NCBI RefSeq assembly: GCF_900961225.1
Contig: NZ_CAAHFN010000054.1
Location: 1-64,000 of the forward strand
Reading direction: 5' to 3'
DNA from: Modicisalibacter radicis
Lineage (GTDB): Bacteria; Pseudomonadota; Gammaproteobacteria; Pseudomonadales; Halomonadaceae
DNA: 64,000 nt
Shown here: positions 43,865 through 56,219 of the stretch, one piece after another
Numbering within the stretch: the stretch's first letter is position 1
Layout of the letters: each line of letters starts with the position of its first letter
Position numbers and translations under genes: made by a program
Notes under the pieces: model-generated
Told to the model about the DNA's origin: nothing
Database searches by the model: none
Seen by the model: only the letters and a program-made list of their open reading frames with translations

Positions 43865-44140
43865 ATGATCATCGAGTTCGACCCCGACAAGAACGCTCGA
43901 AACGAGCGAGAGCGCGGCCTTCCCTTCAAGGCAGTGGAGCGCTTTGATTGGGAAGCGGCAGTATTCTCGGAAGACAACCGTTTCGATTACCTGGAGCGCC
44001 GCTTCATCGCCCTGGGCAAAATCGGCCAACGCGTCCACGTGGTGTGCTTCACGCCGATCGCGGAGGGGATTCGAGTCATCAGTCTGAGGAAGGCCAACCC
44101 ACGAGAGGTACGCCGTTATGAAAACGCGACTCACGGATAA
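43865..44140 (+). CDS. brnT: BrnT-type toxin (type II toxin-antitoxin)
   Basis: A 91-residue BrnT: FDPDKNARNERERGLPF at the start (helix with the catalytic-type acidic and basic residues), DYLERRFIALGKIGQRVHVVCFTP, and the tail GIRVISLRKANPREVRRY. BrnT is a RelE-fold ribonuclease that blocks translation. ATG at 43865; the longer upstream frame is not supported. A TTGTCCATACAATAA motif, with TTGT/ACAA symmetry and a TACAAT -10, lies just upstream. BrnA would bind there. The antitoxin gene overlaps its end. Confidence 0.92.
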   Translation: MIIEFDPDKNARNERERGLPFKAVERFDWEAAVFSEDNRFDYLERRFIALGKIGQRVHVVCFTPIAEGIRVISLRKANPREVRRYENATHG

Positions 44141-44387
44141 GCATGGCGAGGTCCGCGAACTCACCGACGCCGACGTGAAGCGTATGCGCCCCATGCCGGA
44201 AGTCTTGCCCGCCGATCTGCAACGTACGATCGGCCAGCGGGGCAAGCAGCATGCACCGAGGAAGGTGAAGACCTCGATTCGCCTCTCCCGGGAGGTGATC
44301 GAGCATTTCAAGGGAGAGGGCGAGGGCTGGCAGCGCCGCATCGACCAGGCCCTGAAGCAGTATATTCGTGAGCATGGCCGCGGCTGA
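44118..44387 (+). CDS. brnA: BrnA-type antitoxin
   Basis: An 89-residue antitoxin with an unstructured N-terminal part (LTDADVKRMRPMPEVLPADL) that would cover the toxin. The C-terminal ribbon-helix-helix reads KTSIRLSREVIEHFKGEGEGWQRRID. It overlaps brnT by 23 bases, with toxin first, the standard brnTA order. The complex represses its own promoter. Confidence 0.92.
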   Translation: MKTRLTDKHGEVRELTDADVKRMRPMPEVLPADLQRTIGQRGKQHAPRKVKTSIRLSREVIEHFKGEGEGWQRRIDQALKQYIREHGRG

Positions 44388-44438
44388 CGGCGCCCTGGGC
44401 GCCGTCAAGGACGCCTCCCCCCGCCTGGCCAGGCCCGT

Positions 44439-44704
44439 CTAGCCCTCCTCGTCGTCGGCCAGGTCGCGGCCGAAGGCGCGCCACTGGGCCAGCGTCATCA
44501 CCTCGGTGGTCTCGGTCTGCAGGTCGTGGGCGATCAGCAGTTCACCGCGTTCGAGCTGGCGCTTGAGTTCGGCCACCCAGCCGCGCATGCCCTCGCCGGT
44601 GTCGGTGGTGTCGTAGCCCTGGCGGGTGACGTAGGTCTCGAGCAGGGCGTCCAGGGTCTCGCCCGGCAGCATGCGATACGGAACGTCGATGAAGCGATCA
44701 TTCA

Positions 44705-44705
<1 letters not shown>
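44439..44705 (-). CDS. yheU: UPF0270 family protein YheU
   Basis: An 88-residue protein with the UPF0270 pattern: FIDVPYRMLPGETLDALLETYVTRQG, then AELKRQLERGELLIAHD. The Asp/Glu-rich tail is longer than in E. coli YheU. Function is unknown. The ATG at 44705 overlaps the ligA TGA (TGATG), so it is translationally coupled to ligA. Confidence 0.85.
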
Positions 44706-46864
<2,159 letters not shown>

Positions 46865-46884
46865 AGAAGGGAGAGACAGTCTCT

Positions 46885-48336
46885 TCAGTTGGCGTGGGAG
46901 CGATGCAGCCGGTAGCGGCGCTCGAACTCCTGGACCCGCTGACGGGCGAACTCGACCGTCTGTGCGGTCATCACGCTGCGATTCTCGTCCTTCAGCTCGC
47001 CGCCCAGGTTGCGCACGATCACCATCGCGGTCTCGACCATCGCCTCGAAGGCGGCCGCCGAGTCCCGCGCGCCCGGCAAGGGCATCAGGAAGGTCACGCC
47101 CGGGGTGCTGAAGTCGTCCATGGTGTCGAGATCGAAGGTGCCCGGCTTGACCACATCGACCATCGCGAACTGCAGCTCGCTCTCGCCATCCTCGGTCTCG
47201 TAGCGCAGGAAGATGCCCATCTCGCTGTAGCGCAGGCCGCAGGCGAGCATCAGGTTGAGCAGGTCGGTGCCGGCGAACCCTTCCTCGTTGCGCGCCATGA
47301 CGCTGATCACGACGATTTCGTCGGCGTGCGCCAGCGTCTCGCGGGCACGCTGCGCGCTGACATGATGCCGCTGGGCCTTCTCGACCACCGGGTGCGCCGT
47401 CACCACATCCTCACGTGGAGCTTCCTCGCGGGGCATGCTGCGGCGGGCGGCCTCGCGTTCGGTCTCGTAGGCGTCATCCTCGACGTCCGGCGCGGCCGCC
47501 GCGCCCACCGGTTCCAGACGCTGGTCGGCGAAACGCGGGAAGGTGAAGCCATCGGCCTCTTCGCGCGGCGCATCGCCACGCGACTCCTCGTATGACGCTT
47601 GCGACGGCCTCGACCCGTCGCGCGAGGCGCTCGTCGCATGCGCGCCCTCGCCGCCCAGGGTCGGCTCATGATGTTCGTCGTGCAGCGCGGGGGCGTCGTC
47701 GTGACGCTGCAGCGCCGAGGTCATGCGCTGCATCGACTGCGAGACACGCTGACCGCCGGAGCGCAGCGCGGCGGCCATGCCCGACTTGCCGCGCGCCTTG
47801 CCGGTGTCGGCCGGCGCTTCCCGCCGTGCCTGGAGTGCTTCACTCGGCGCTTCGCGGGCCGGCGCGTCATCGGCGGCGGCATCGTGGCGCGCCCGACGCG
47901 CCTCGGCGCTCGGCTCGCGACGTGTCGGTGCGCCCGCGTCCGCCGTATCGGCATGCGCGTTGGCACCCGCGCTGCGGGAGCGGTCGCGCACCGGATGCTC
48001 TTCCGCTTCGCCGGCACGGCTCATCCGCGCGAAGACCTTGGACGGCCCCGGGTGTTCCTGACGCTGCAGCTTGGGCTTCGGCTCGACCGAAGTCTGCGAA
48101 GCCGGCCTGACGACCCTTGCCCCTCCGTTGGGCAATTCCCAGTTCAGTTCGGCCCGGCGCGCCGCCTCTTCGGGGTCGAGCGCCTCGCCACTGTCCTCAT
48201 CCGTTTCACTCGCACCGCTCGGCACCTCGTCGAGGCGAGGGACTTTACGCTGGCGTTGCAGGCGGCGCACACCGTCGACGACGATGATGGCCACCAATGC
48301 CAGCCCGAGGATGATCAACCACTCTCTTAGTTCCAT
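46885..48336 (-). CDS. zipA: Cell division protein ZipA
   Basis: A 483-residue ZipA. An N-terminal membrane anchor (LREWLIILGLALVAIIVVDGV) leads into a long charged, repetitive linker rich in Arg, Ala and Asp (about 30-330). The C-terminal FtsZ-binding domain (VVISVMARNEEGFAGTDLLN, LMPLPGARDSAAAFEAMVET) follows. It tethers FtsZ to the membrane. The linker is longer than in E. coli ZipA (328 residues total). smc lies upstream and ligA downstream, as in pseudomonads. Confidence 0.94.
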   Translation of the reverse strand: MELREWLIILGLALVAIIVVDGVRRLQRQRKVPRLDEVPSGASETDEDSGEALDPEEAARRAELNWELPNGGARVVRPASQTSVEPKPKLQRQEHPGPSKVFARMSRAGEAEEHPVRDRSRSAGANAHADTADAGAPTRREPSAEARRARHDAAADDAPAREAPSEALQARREAPADTGKARGKSGMAAALRSGGQRVSQSMQRMTSALQRHDDAPALHDEHHEPTLGGEGAHATSASRDGSRPSQASYEESRGDAPREEADGFTFPRFADQRLEPVGAAAAPDVEDDAYETEREAARRSMPREEAPREDVVTAHPVVEKAQRHHVSAQRARETLAHADEIVVISVMARNEEGFAGTDLLNLMLACGLRYSEMGIFLRYETEDGESELQFAMVDVVKPGTFDLDTMDDFSTPGVTFLMPLPGARDSAAAFEAMVETAMVIVRNLGGELKDENRSVMTAQTVEFARQRVQEFERRYRLHRSHAN

Positions 48337-48533
48337 GGGTCGTCTTGCCTGTTTGCTAAGGCGCCATGCCTGATGTCCAGTTCGTCACTAGCATAGCGCG
48401 ATTGCTAAAAAAAAGGCCACTTTATTTAGAAAGTCAACTCTTTCCTCAGCCCAGTGCAACCGCCCTTCAATTCAGCCTGTTTATCGTTGGTCTTTTGCGT
48501 TGTTAATGCATTGCGGCATTGACTGCAAGTTTT

Positions 48534-51500
48534 TCATGCATCGGCAAGCTCTGCGGCCTCCTCGACGCCCACCGAAACCAGACGCGAGACACCCGGTTCC
48601 TGCATGGTCACCCCCATTAATCGCTCGGCGGCCTCCATGGCGATCTTGTTGTGGGTAATGTAGATGAATTGGACCGATTCCGACATGTCCTTAACCAGCT
48701 TGGCATAGCGCCCCACATTAGCATCGTCGAGTGGAGCGTCGACCTCGTCGAGCATGCAGAAAGGCGCCGGATTGAGCTGGAAGATGGCGAACACCAGCGA
48801 CAAGGCGGTCAATGCCTTTTCCCCACCCGAGAGAAGATGAATGGTGCTGTTCTTCTTGCCCGGCGGGCGCGCCATGATGGCGACCCCGGTCTCCAGCATA
48901 TCCTCGCCCGTCAGCGTCAGCCACGCCGTTCCACCACCGAAAACCCGGGGGAAAAGCTGCCCCAGCCCTTCATTGACCCGCTCGAAAGTCTCCTTGAAGC
49001 GGGTTCGGGTTTCCTGATCGATCTTGCGAATCGCCCGGTCGAGAGTCTCTAGCGCTTCACTCAACTCGGCATGTTGACCCTCGAGATAGTCCCTGCGTTC
49101 CGCTTGCTGGTCATATTCTTCGATCGCCGCCAGGTTGATCGCCCCCAGCCGGCGCACCTTGTCGGCGGCCTCCTCGAGGCGCGTCTGCCAGGCCGATTCG
49201 GTCGCGTCGGGGTCGAGCGTCTCGGCCAGGGTGTCCGCGGCGTGTCCCAGTTCGGCGAGGGTTTCGTCCTGGGCGTCGGCCTTGAGCTTGAGCGCCTGTA
49301 CCTGCATGCGCCCCTCTTCCAGCTGGTGGCGGATGCCCTCGAGATTGCGCTCGTGCTGCTGGCGCGTCGCCTCGGTCTCGCGCAACCGCTCGCCGAGCTG
49401 CTGTGCCTCGTCGCGACAGGCGTTGAGCGCCAGCTCCTCGCGCCCACGGCGGTCGAGCAGTTCGTCGAGCTGTTCGCGCTCCTCGGCCTCGGGCTCGCGC
49501 AGGGTTTCGCGGCTCGCCTCGAGTTCGCTGCACTTTTCCTCGAGCCGGGCGCGCACCTCGGCGCTGCGTGTACGCTGCTCGGCCAGCCCGGCGCGCTCGG
49601 TGGTCAGCCGCTGGTGTTCCAGCGCCAGCTGCTGCGAGCGCTCCTGCAACGGCCGCAACCGGGCGCGCAGGGCGGCGAGCGATTCCTGGGCATCGCTGCG
49701 CTGACGCGCCAGGGTCTCGCGGCGCTGGCTGCTGTCCTCGAGTTCGCCCATCGCCGCCTGCCAGCGCTCGCGGGCCTCTTCGAGCTCGAGCGCCTGGGTC
49801 TCGCGCTGCTCCTGCAGGCCGGCGATGTCGTCGTCGAGCTCCCGGGCGCGGGCATCGACGTGTTCGAGCCGCGAGGCGAGGTTGCCTTCGGCGAGCGCCG
49901 CCTGCTGACGCCGCTGGGTCAGATCGCGCTCGGCGACGCGCGCCTCCTCGAGGCTCCTTTCGTGCTCGCTGTCGCGATCCTGAAGCGCGCCGAGCCGCTG
50001 TTCGCACTCGCCGAGCCGCGCTTCCAGCCGCTCCAGCTCGAGGCTCGCCGCATCGCGCCGGCGCTGCTGGGCGAGCACGCTGTCGGTGCCGTCGGCGAGG
50101 CCCAGGTAGCGCGCCCAGCCCTCGCCCAGCCACAGCCCGTCGGCGCTGAGCACGCTCTCGCCGGGCGCCAGCGCGTCACGCAGCGCCCAGGCCTCGCCGG
50201 CGTCCCCGGCACAGCGGATACGTGCCAGTATCGAGGCGGCGGCGCCGGCGCCCTCGACCTGCTCCGCCAGGGTCCCCGCCGCCGCCGGCCCGCTCGCGGT
50301 GCCTTCGATCAGCGCCAGCTCGCCGCTATCGGGGGCGCCATCCAGTGCCCGGCGCGGCAGTTCCGGCAGCAGCCGCGCATTGAGCCAGGATGCCAGCACC
50401 CAGGACACCGCGCGCTCCCAGCCGGGCGCGACGCTCAGCCCTTCGGCCAGCCGCGGGGCATCGTCCAGGCCGCGTTCGGCGAGCCAGCCATCCAGCGCGG
50501 CGTCCCGGTCGTCGAGGCTGGCGGCGATCAGCGCCTCCAGCGAGGCCAGCTCGCCCTGCAGCTGGCTGCGCCGCTGGCGGTCCTCCTCGCGGGCGGCCTC
50601 CAGCTCGCGCAGCGCGTCCCGGTCGCTGTCGCGAGCGAGCTGAATGGTGTCGCGACGGCTCTCCAGCGCCTCGAGTTCGAGGTCGATCTCGGCGAGCTGC
50701 TCGTTGAGCGTCTCGCGGCGTTCGCGCAGCTCCCGCTGATCGGGCAGTTCGTCGCGCTGCTGGCGACGGCGCTGGATGTCGCCGCCGAGGGTTTCCAGGG
50801 AGCGCTCCAGATTGCGCACCCGGTCCTGGGTGCGCTCGGCGTCGTGGGAAGCCTGACGGTCCGCCTCGGTGAAGGTCTCCCAGCGCTGCTGGGCGTCCTG
50901 ATAGGCCGCCTCGGCCTCGTCGAGGGTCGCCTCGAGCTCGGCCAGCGACTCGGCGGTCTCCTCCTGCTCGGGGCCCAGGGTCTCCAGGCGCTCGTCGAGC
51001 CGCGCCAGGCGTTCGGCGTCGGCCTCGCCGAGCTCGTCGAGTTCACCGAGTTCGCGCCGCGAGGTCTCGAGCTCACGGGCCAGCTGCTGTTCCTGATGAC
51101 GGGCGTGTTCGAGACGCTGCTCGAGCCGGGCGATCGCCGCGCCGGTCTCGTAGAAGCGCGCCTGGTGGGCCTCGAGCTGTTCGGCCAGGCGGTCGTGTTC
51201 CTGGCGCGACTCCTCGAGCCGGCTCTCGCACTGGCGCTGGCCGAGGATCTCGCGCTCGACCTGGATCTCCAGTTCGCGCACGCGATTTTCCTGCTCGCCC
51301 TGCTGGGCGCGCAGGGCGCGGGCGCGCAGCAGCGCCAGTTCGCCCTTGAGGCGGTGTTCCTGCTCCTTGAGGGTCTGGTAACGCCGCGCCGCCTCGGCCT
51401 GGCGCTTGAGGCGCTCGAGCTGCTTGTCGAGCTCCTCGCGGATGTCGTCGAGGCGCTCGAGGTTCTCCTGGGTGCGGCGCATGCGGTTTTCGGTCTCGCG

Positions 51501-52031
51501 GCGACGCTCCTTGTACTTGGAGATGCCGGCGGCCTCCTCCAGCGTCGAGCGCAGTTCCTCGGGGCGCGCCTCGATCAGCCGCGAGATCATGCCCTGGCCG
51601 ATGATCGCGTAGGAGCGCGGCCCCAGCCCGGTGCCCATGAACAGATCGGCGATGTCGCGACGCCGGCACTTCTGGCCGTTGAAGAAGTAGCTCGACTGGC
51701 TGTCGCGGGTGACCACGCGCTTGACGCCGATCTCGGCGTACTGGGCATAGGGCCCGCCCATGCTGCCGTCGCGATTGTCGAACAGCAGCTCGATGGAGGC
51801 CTGGCCCACCGGCTTGCGCCCGGTGGAGCCGTTGAAGATCACGTCGGTCATCGACTCGCCGCGCAGGGTCTTGGCCGAGGATTCGCCCATCACCCAGCGC
51901 ACCGCGTCGATGACGTTCGACTTGCCGCAGCCGTTGGGCCCGACGATCGCCGTCATGCTGCTGTCGAACGGCACGGTCACGGGGTCGACGAACGACTTGA
52001 AGCCGGCCAGCTTGATCGATTTGAGACGCAT
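48534..52031 (-). CDS. smc: Chromosome segregation protein SMC
   Basis: A 1165-residue SMC ATPase. The head begins MRLKSIKLAGFKSFVDPVTV and has Walker A GPNGCGKS. Two long coiled-coils surround a hinge (about 490-660). The C-terminal head has the signature LSGGEKALTALSLVFA and Walker B FCMLDEVDAPLDD. The ATG at 52031 aligns with the family; an upstream ATG adds nine residues. It lies downstream of ccmI on the same strand and upstream of zipA. It compacts and segregates the chromosome with ScpA and ScpB, not seen here. Confidence 0.97.
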   Translation of the reverse strand: MRLKSIKLAGFKSFVDPVTVPFDSSMTAIVGPNGCGKSNVIDAVRWVMGESSAKTLRGESMTDVIFNGSTGRKPVGQASIELLFDNRDGSMGGPYAQYAEIGVKRVVTRDSQSSYFFNGQKCRRRDIADLFMGTGLGPRSYAIIGQGMISRLIEARPEELRSTLEEAAGISKYKERRRETENRMRRTQENLERLDDIREELDKQLERLKRQAEAARRYQTLKEQEHRLKGELALLRARALRAQQGEQENRVRELEIQVEREILGQRQCESRLEESRQEHDRLAEQLEAHQARFYETGAAIARLEQRLEHARHQEQQLARELETSRRELGELDELGEADAERLARLDERLETLGPEQEETAESLAELEATLDEAEAAYQDAQQRWETFTEADRQASHDAERTQDRVRNLERSLETLGGDIQRRRQQRDELPDQRELRERRETLNEQLAEIDLELEALESRRDTIQLARDSDRDALRELEAAREEDRQRRSQLQGELASLEALIAASLDDRDAALDGWLAERGLDDAPRLAEGLSVAPGWERAVSWVLASWLNARLLPELPRRALDGAPDSGELALIEGTASGPAAAGTLAEQVEGAGAAASILARIRCAGDAGEAWALRDALAPGESVLSADGLWLGEGWARYLGLADGTDSVLAQQRRRDAASLELERLEARLGECEQRLGALQDRDSEHERSLEEARVAERDLTQRRQQAALAEGNLASRLEHVDARARELDDDIAGLQEQRETQALELEEARERWQAAMGELEDSSQRRETLARQRSDAQESLAALRARLRPLQERSQQLALEHQRLTTERAGLAEQRTRSAEVRARLEEKCSELEASRETLREPEAEEREQLDELLDRRGREELALNACRDEAQQLGERLRETEATRQQHERNLEGIRHQLEEGRMQVQALKLKADAQDETLAELGHAADTLAETLDPDATESAWQTRLEEAADKVRRLGAINLAAIEEYDQQAERRDYLEGQHAELSEALETLDRAIRKIDQETRTRFKETFERVNEGLGQLFPRVFGGGTAWLTLTGEDMLETGVAIMARPPGKKNSTIHLLSGGEKALTALSLVFAIFQLNPAPFCMLDEVDAPLDDANVGRYAKLVKDMSESVQFIYITHNKIAMEAAERLMGVTMQEPGVSRLVSVGVEEAAELADA

Positions 52032-52109
52032 GCGGGTGTGGGGTTTCCTCGACGCCAACGGTCAACCGGGTGAGTCTACCGAACTGCCGGGCCGCGCCCA
52101 AGCGGTGAT

Positions 52110-52568
52110 TCAACGCCCGCCGGCGGACGCCTCGTCGAGACGGGCGGCGGCTTCGAGCAACTGAACATGGCGCGCCAGCGCGGGCTCGGCGCCGAACTGG
52201 ATATAGCCGAGCAGGCTCAACGCGGCCACGCCGCACAACAGCGCCACCACCAGGCGCCGGCCGGCACGCGCCGGGCGCAACGGCGTTTCCGGCGAGCCAG
52301 GAGGCGCTGCGCGATCGGCATCGAGCAATGCCCGTTCGAGTTCCAGACAGCCGGCGGCGTGAGCGGCGGCATCGATTTCGCCACGCGCCCGCACGCCGTC
52401 CAGCGCGGCGCGGCGCCGACGGTACTCCGCCAGGTGACGGTGCCGCGCCGCAGCATGCTCGGCCGCGAGCGCATCGCGCTCGGCGCCGGCATGGCGCAGC
52501 GGCACTACCAGCAGCCACAGTGCCGGCGCCAGCAACAGCGCCAGCCCCAGCCACAACAGCGCGCTCAT
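52110..52568 (-). CDS. ccmI: Short CcmI-like cytochrome c maturation protein
   Basis: A 152-residue protein with two membrane helices (LLWLGLALLLAPALWLLVVP and RRLVVALLCGVAALSLLGYI) and a cytoplasmic Arg/Ala loop between them (AEYRRRRAALDGVRARGEID). This is the N-terminal part of CcmI. The long periplasmic TPR domain that holds apocytochrome is missing; only about 25 residues follow helix 2. The ATG overlaps ccmH (ATGA). It is the last gene of the operon. Confidence 0.8.
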   Translation of the reverse strand: MSALLWLGLALLLAPALWLLVVPLRHAGAERDALAAEHAAARHRHLAEYRRRRAALDGVRARGEIDAAAHAAGCLELERALLDADRAAPPGSPETPLRPARAGRRLVVALLCGVAALSLLGYIQFGAEPALARHVQLLEAAARLDEASAGGR

Positions 52569-53062
52569 CGGCGCACCTCGAGGCGGTCGCGGGTCGCCCC
52601 GGGCTCGTCACGGGACACCAGCTCGGCGAGTCGCTCGCGCTCGGTAGCGCTCAAGGGCACGACTCGCCGGGCCCGGCGGCGCACCAGCATCGCGAGCACC
52701 AGCGCGCCGATCGCCACCAGCGCCGCCGGGACGCCCCACAGCGGCCAGGTACGGGGCGCCGGGCGCGGGTCGTAGCGCACGTACTCGCCGAACCGGGCGA
52801 CCAGGAAATCGCGTATCTCGGCGTCGCTGCGCCCGTCGCGCAGCAGGGCGGCGACCCGCTCGCGCATGTCGCCGGCGATCGGCGCATCGGAGTCGGCGAT
52901 CGTCTGATTGGGGCATTGCGGGCAGCGCAGTTCCTCGGCCAGCGCGACATAGCGCTCGCCCAGCGCCGGATCGTCGAACGCGCGCACCTCGACCGCCGCC
53001 GGCGACGCTGTCGCGAGCAGCGTCAGGCACAACGCCAGCGCCCCGACGAGCGGCCGGCTCAT
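52565..53062 (-). CDS. ccmH: Cytochrome c maturation thioredoxin-like protein CcmH
   Basis: A 165-residue CcmH (CcmL type). Signal peptide MSRPLVGALALCLTLLATA; active site LRCPQCPNQTIADSDAPIA with the redox pair CxxC; conserved GDMRERVAALLRDGRSDAEI and FLVARFGEYVRYDP; one C-terminal helix. It reduces apocytochrome haem-binding cysteines. The ATG at 53062 overlaps the ccmG stop. Confidence 0.95.
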   Translation of the reverse strand: MSRPLVGALALCLTLLATASPAAVEVRAFDDPALGERYVALAEELRCPQCPNQTIADSDAPIAGDMRERVAALLRDGRSDAEIRDFLVARFGEYVRYDPRPAPRTWPLWGVPAALVAIGALVLAMLVRRRARRVVPLSATERERLAELVSRDEPGATRDRLEVRR

Positions 53063-53595
53063 GGTTGGCTTCGCCACTGTTTCACTCTGGCCAGAATCAC
53101 CTGCAAGGCCTCCTCGGTGTCGAGCGCGCCGACATGGTGGTAGCGAATCACGCCTTGCGCGTCGACCAGGAACGTCTCCGGCGCGCCATAGACGCCCAGC
53201 TCGAACCCCAGCTTACCCGACGGATCGTGGATGGTGGCCTCGAAGGGATCGCCGAACTCGCCGAGGAACGCGTTCGCCGCAGCGCGCCCATCCTTGTAGT
53301 TGACACCGACCAGACGCACGCCGCGCGCGGCCAGGGCCGCGAGCTGCGGCATCTCCACCCGGCAGGCCGCGCACCACGAGGCCCAGACGTTGACCAGCGT
53401 GACCCGTCCGGTCAGCAGCGAGCGGTCGAGCGATCTCGCCGGGTCCGCCAGCGCGGGCAGCTCGAAGGCGGGGAACGCTTCGCCGAGCCGGGCCGAGTCG
53501 CGCCCGTCGGGCGCCGTCGCCAGACTCGACCAGAACAGCACCGCCAACGCCGCGAACAGCCCCAGCGGGATGAGCAGTACCAGCCGCCTGTTCAT
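53059..53595 (-). CDS. ccmG: Thiol:disulfide interchange protein CcmG/DsbE
   Basis: A 178-residue membrane-anchored thioredoxin. One N-terminal helix (RLVLLIPLGLFAALAVLFWS), then VNVWASWCAACRVEMPQL with the WCxxC active site, and the acidic-loop segment GVYGAPETFLVDAQGVIRYHHVG. It keeps apocytochrome thiols reduced in the periplasm. The ATG overlaps the ccmF stop. Confidence 0.95.
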   Translation of the reverse strand: MNRRLVLLIPLGLFAALAVLFWSSLATAPDGRDSARLGEAFPAFELPALADPARSLDRSLLTGRVTLVNVWASWCAACRVEMPQLAALAARGVRLVGVNYKDGRAAANAFLGEFGDPFEATIHDPSGKLGFELGVYGAPETFLVDAQGVIRYHHVGALDTEEALQVILARVKQWRSQP

Positions 53596-55601
53596 GACCG
53601 CACGTCCTCGCGCCCCGGCGCAGGCACGCCATGGCGTCGCTGGTGCCGGTCTTGGCGGTAGCGCCGATCGAGCACCGCCAGCGCGGCACCCAGCGCCATC
53701 ATCAGCGCCCCCAGCCATAGCCAGCGCACCATCGGCTTGTACTGGATGCGCAGGGACCAGGCGTCGCGGCCCAGCGGCTCGCCCAGGGCGACGTAGAGAT
53801 CGCGCAGCAATCCGGGGCGCAGGGCGACCTCGGTCATGGGCCTGGCGCGCGCGGTGTAGCGGCGCTTCTCGGGGTGCAGGGTGTAGAGCCGACGGCCGTC
53901 GCGCGCCACCGCCAGGGTCGCCCGGTCGGCGACGTAGTTGGCGCCGTGGCGCTCGTCGAGGGCCTCGAGGGTGAAGCCGTAGCCAGCCACCGCGACACGT
54001 TCGCCGAGCGCCAGGCGCACGTTGCGCTCGACGCTGTAATTCGACACCACCGTGACGCCGACGATGGTCACCGCCAGCCCCAGGTGTGCCAGCCACATGC
54101 CCCAGTAGCCGGGCGTCAGCCGCGACAGCCCGGCCCGCCAGGTGGCGCCCCGTCGCAGCTTGCCGAGCAGGTCGCGGGCCAGCGACAGCATCAGCCACAG
54201 GGCCAGGGTCAGGCCCAGCGACACGCCGAGATTCCAGCGACCGGCATAGACCAGCGGCAGCATCGCGCCGAGCGCCAGCGCGAGCAGGCCGGCACCGGCC
54301 AGCCGCCGCCACAGCTCGCGTGCCGGCATGCGCTTCCAGCGCGCCAGCGGGCCCAGCCCCATGAACAGGCACAGCAGCGCCACCAGCGGCACGAAGACGG
54401 TGTTGAAGTAGGGCGCGCCGACGCTGACCGTGCCCAGTCCCAGCGCCTCGAGAATCAGCGGGTAGAGCGTGCCCAGCAGCACGCTGACGGTCATCGTCAC
54501 CAGCAGCAGGTTGTTGATCAGCAGCAGCGCATCGCGGGACAGCCAGTCGAAACCGGTGAAGTCGGCGCGTGGCGCGCGCAGCGCGAACAGCAACAGCGAG
54601 GCGCCCACCGTCAGCCCCAGCAGGGCCAGGATGAAGGCGCCGCGGGCCGGATCGGTGGCGAAGGCATGCACCGAGCCGAGTATCCCCGAGCGCACCAGGA
54701 AGGTGCCCAGCAGCGACAGCGAGAACGTGGCGACCGCCAGCAGCAGCGTCCAGCTCTTGAAACCGCCCCGCTTGTCGGTCACCGCCAGCGAGTGGATCAG
54801 CGCGGTGCCGGCCAGCCACGGCAGCAGCGAGGCGTTCTCCACCGGGTCCCAGAACCACCAGCCGCCCCAGCCCAGTTCGTAGTAGGCCCACCAGCTGCCC
54901 AGCGCGATGCCCAGGGTGAGAAACGCCCAGGCGAGATGGGTCCAGGGCCGCACCCAGCGCGTCCAGGCGCTGTCGAGGCGCCCCTCGAGCAGCGCGGCGA
55001 TGGCGAAGGCGAAGACCACCGAAAAGCCCACATAGCCCATGTAGAGCAGCGGCGGATGGACGATCAGGCCGACGTCCTGGAGCAGCGGGTTGAGGTCGGC
55101 GCCCTCGGCCGGGATCGCCGGCAGCCGTCGCTCGAAAGGGTTCGACGTCAGCAGGATGAACAGCAGGAAGCCGCTGCCGACCAGGCCCATCACGCCGAGC
55201 ACCCGGGCCAGCATGACACGCGGCAGGCCCCGCGCCAGGCGGCTGACGGCGAAGCCCCAGCCGGCCAGGATCAGGCTCCACAGCAGCATCGAGCCCTCGT
55301 GGCTGGCCCATGCCGCGGTGGCCTTGTAGTACCAGGGCAGCCGGGTGTTGGAGTTGTCGGCAACGTAGGCGACGCTGAAGTCGTCGAACAGGAAGCTCGC
55401 CGTCAGGCAGCCGAAGGCGACCAGCACGAACGCGAACTGGCCGGCGGCCATCGGCCGGGCGTAGGCCATCCACAACGGCCGGCTTGTCGCGGCGCCGGCC
55501 AGCGGCACGCCGGCCTGCACCAGCGCCAGCAGCAGCGCCAGGATCAGCGCGAACTGGCCGTATTCGGGGATCAGCCGGACCAGCAGGGTGGTGGCGTTCA
55601 C
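53592..55601 (-). CDS. ccmF: Haem lyase CcmF
   Basis: A 669-residue, multi-helix CcmF. The WWD haem-handling motif is seen in [38 protein letters not shown] holds a conserved haem-ligand histidine, and [26 protein letters not shown] another. It joins haem from CcmE to apocytochrome c. The ATG overlaps the ccmE stop; ccmG follows with overlap. Confidence 0.96.
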   Translation of the reverse strand: MNATTLLVRLIPEYGQFALILALLLALVQAGVPLAGAATSRPLWMAYARPMAAGQFAFVLVAFGCLTASFLFDDFSVAYVADNSNTRLPWYYKATAAWASHEGSMLLWSLILAGWGFAVSRLARGLPRVMLARVLGVMGLVGSGFLLFILLTSNPFERRLPAIPAEGADLNPLLQDVGLIVHPPLLYMGYVGFSVVFAFAIAALLEGRLDSAWTRWVRPWTHLAWAFLTLGIALGSWWAYYELGWGGWWFWDPVENASLLPWLAGTALIHSLAVTDKRGGFKSWTLLLAVATFSLSLLGTFLVRSGILGSVHAFATDPARGAFILALLGLTVGASLLLFALRAPRADFTGFDWLSRDALLLINNLLLVTMTVSVLLGTLYPLILEALGLGTVSVGAPYFNTVFVPLVALLCLFMGLGPLARWKRMPARELWRRLAGAGLLALALGAMLPLVYAGRWNLGVSLGLTLALWLMLSLARDLLGKLRRGATWRAGLSRLTPGYWGMWLAHLGLAVTIVGVTVVSNYSVERNVRLALGERVAVAGYGFTLEALDERHGANYVADRATLAVARDGRRLYTLHPEKRRYTARARPMTEVALRPGLLRDLYVALGEPLGRDAWSLRIQYKPMVRWLWLGALMMALGAALAVLDRRYRQDRHQRRHGVPAPGREDVRS

Positions 55602-56035
55602 GGCGGCCCGCCCGTCTCGGCCAGCGCCGCGGCGACCTCGGGCGGCATGTAGGTCTCGTCGTGCCTGGCAAGTACCCGGGCGGCATCGAAGCCGCCATCG
55701 CCGGCCAGTTCGCCGATCACCACCACCCCCTGCCCCTCGCGGAACAGGTCCGGCAGGATGCCGCGATAGTGCACGCGCAGCGACGCCGCCCGATCGGTGA
55801 CGCTGAAGGCCACGGCCAGGCCCTGCGGCTCACGGACCACGCTGCCCGCCTCGACCAGCCCGCCGACGCGGATGCGGCGTTGCGATGGCGCCTCGCCGGC
55901 GGCGATCTGGCCGGGTGTGAAGAACAGGTCGATATTGCTGCGCAACGCATAGAGGGTCAGCCCCACGGCGCTGGCCGCCAGGACCAGCCCGGCCAGTACC
56001 AGGGCGAGACGCTGGCTACGCGGGGTCATGCGCAT
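55598..56035 (-). CDS. ccmE: Haem chaperone CcmE
   Basis: A 145-residue haem chaperone with one N-terminal anchor helix ([20 protein letters not shown]) and an OB-fold periplasmic domain ([34 protein letters not shown]). The covalent haem-binding histidine lies in [12 protein letters not shown]. The start at 56035 follows GGAGG by 9 bases; a second ATG lies two codons later. It overlaps ccmD. Confidence 0.95.
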   Translation of the reverse strand: MRMTPRSQRLALVLAGLVLAASAVGLTLYALRSNIDLFFTPGQIAAGEAPSQRRIRVGGLVEAGSVVREPQGLAVAFSVTDRAASLRVHYRGILPDLFREGQGVVVIGELAGDGGFDAARVLARHDETYMPPEVAAALAETGGPP

Positions 56036-56219
56036 CCCGCTTGTCCTCCATGCCGCCGCGCCGCGCGGGGCGACGCAGCGCGTCCAGCACCCGGCGACGC
56101 TCGCGGCGGGCATGCAGCGCACAGCCGGCCAGCACCGCCAGGGCCAGCGCCCAGGCCGGCCACACGTAGCGCGCATCGCCGCCCATGGCCAGCCACGCCT
56201 GCAGCGCATCGAGGCTCAT
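56016..56219 (-). CDS. ccmD: Small haem exporter subunit CcmD
   Basis: A 67-residue protein: [20 protein letters not shown], one transmembrane helix ([20 protein letters not shown]) and an Arg-rich tail. It matches CcmD in size and pattern. It holds CcmABC and CcmE together. The ATG overlaps the ccmC stop (ATGA). Confidence 0.93.
   Translation of the reverse strand: MSLDALQAWLAMGGDARYVWPAWALALAVLAGCALHARRERRRVLDALRRPARRGGMEDKRDAHDPA

Noticed and set aside
53059-55698. An 879-codon minus-strand frame covering ccmG and the ccmF region
   Set aside because: Only its last 178 codons are ccmG; the rest is the wrong frame of ccmF.
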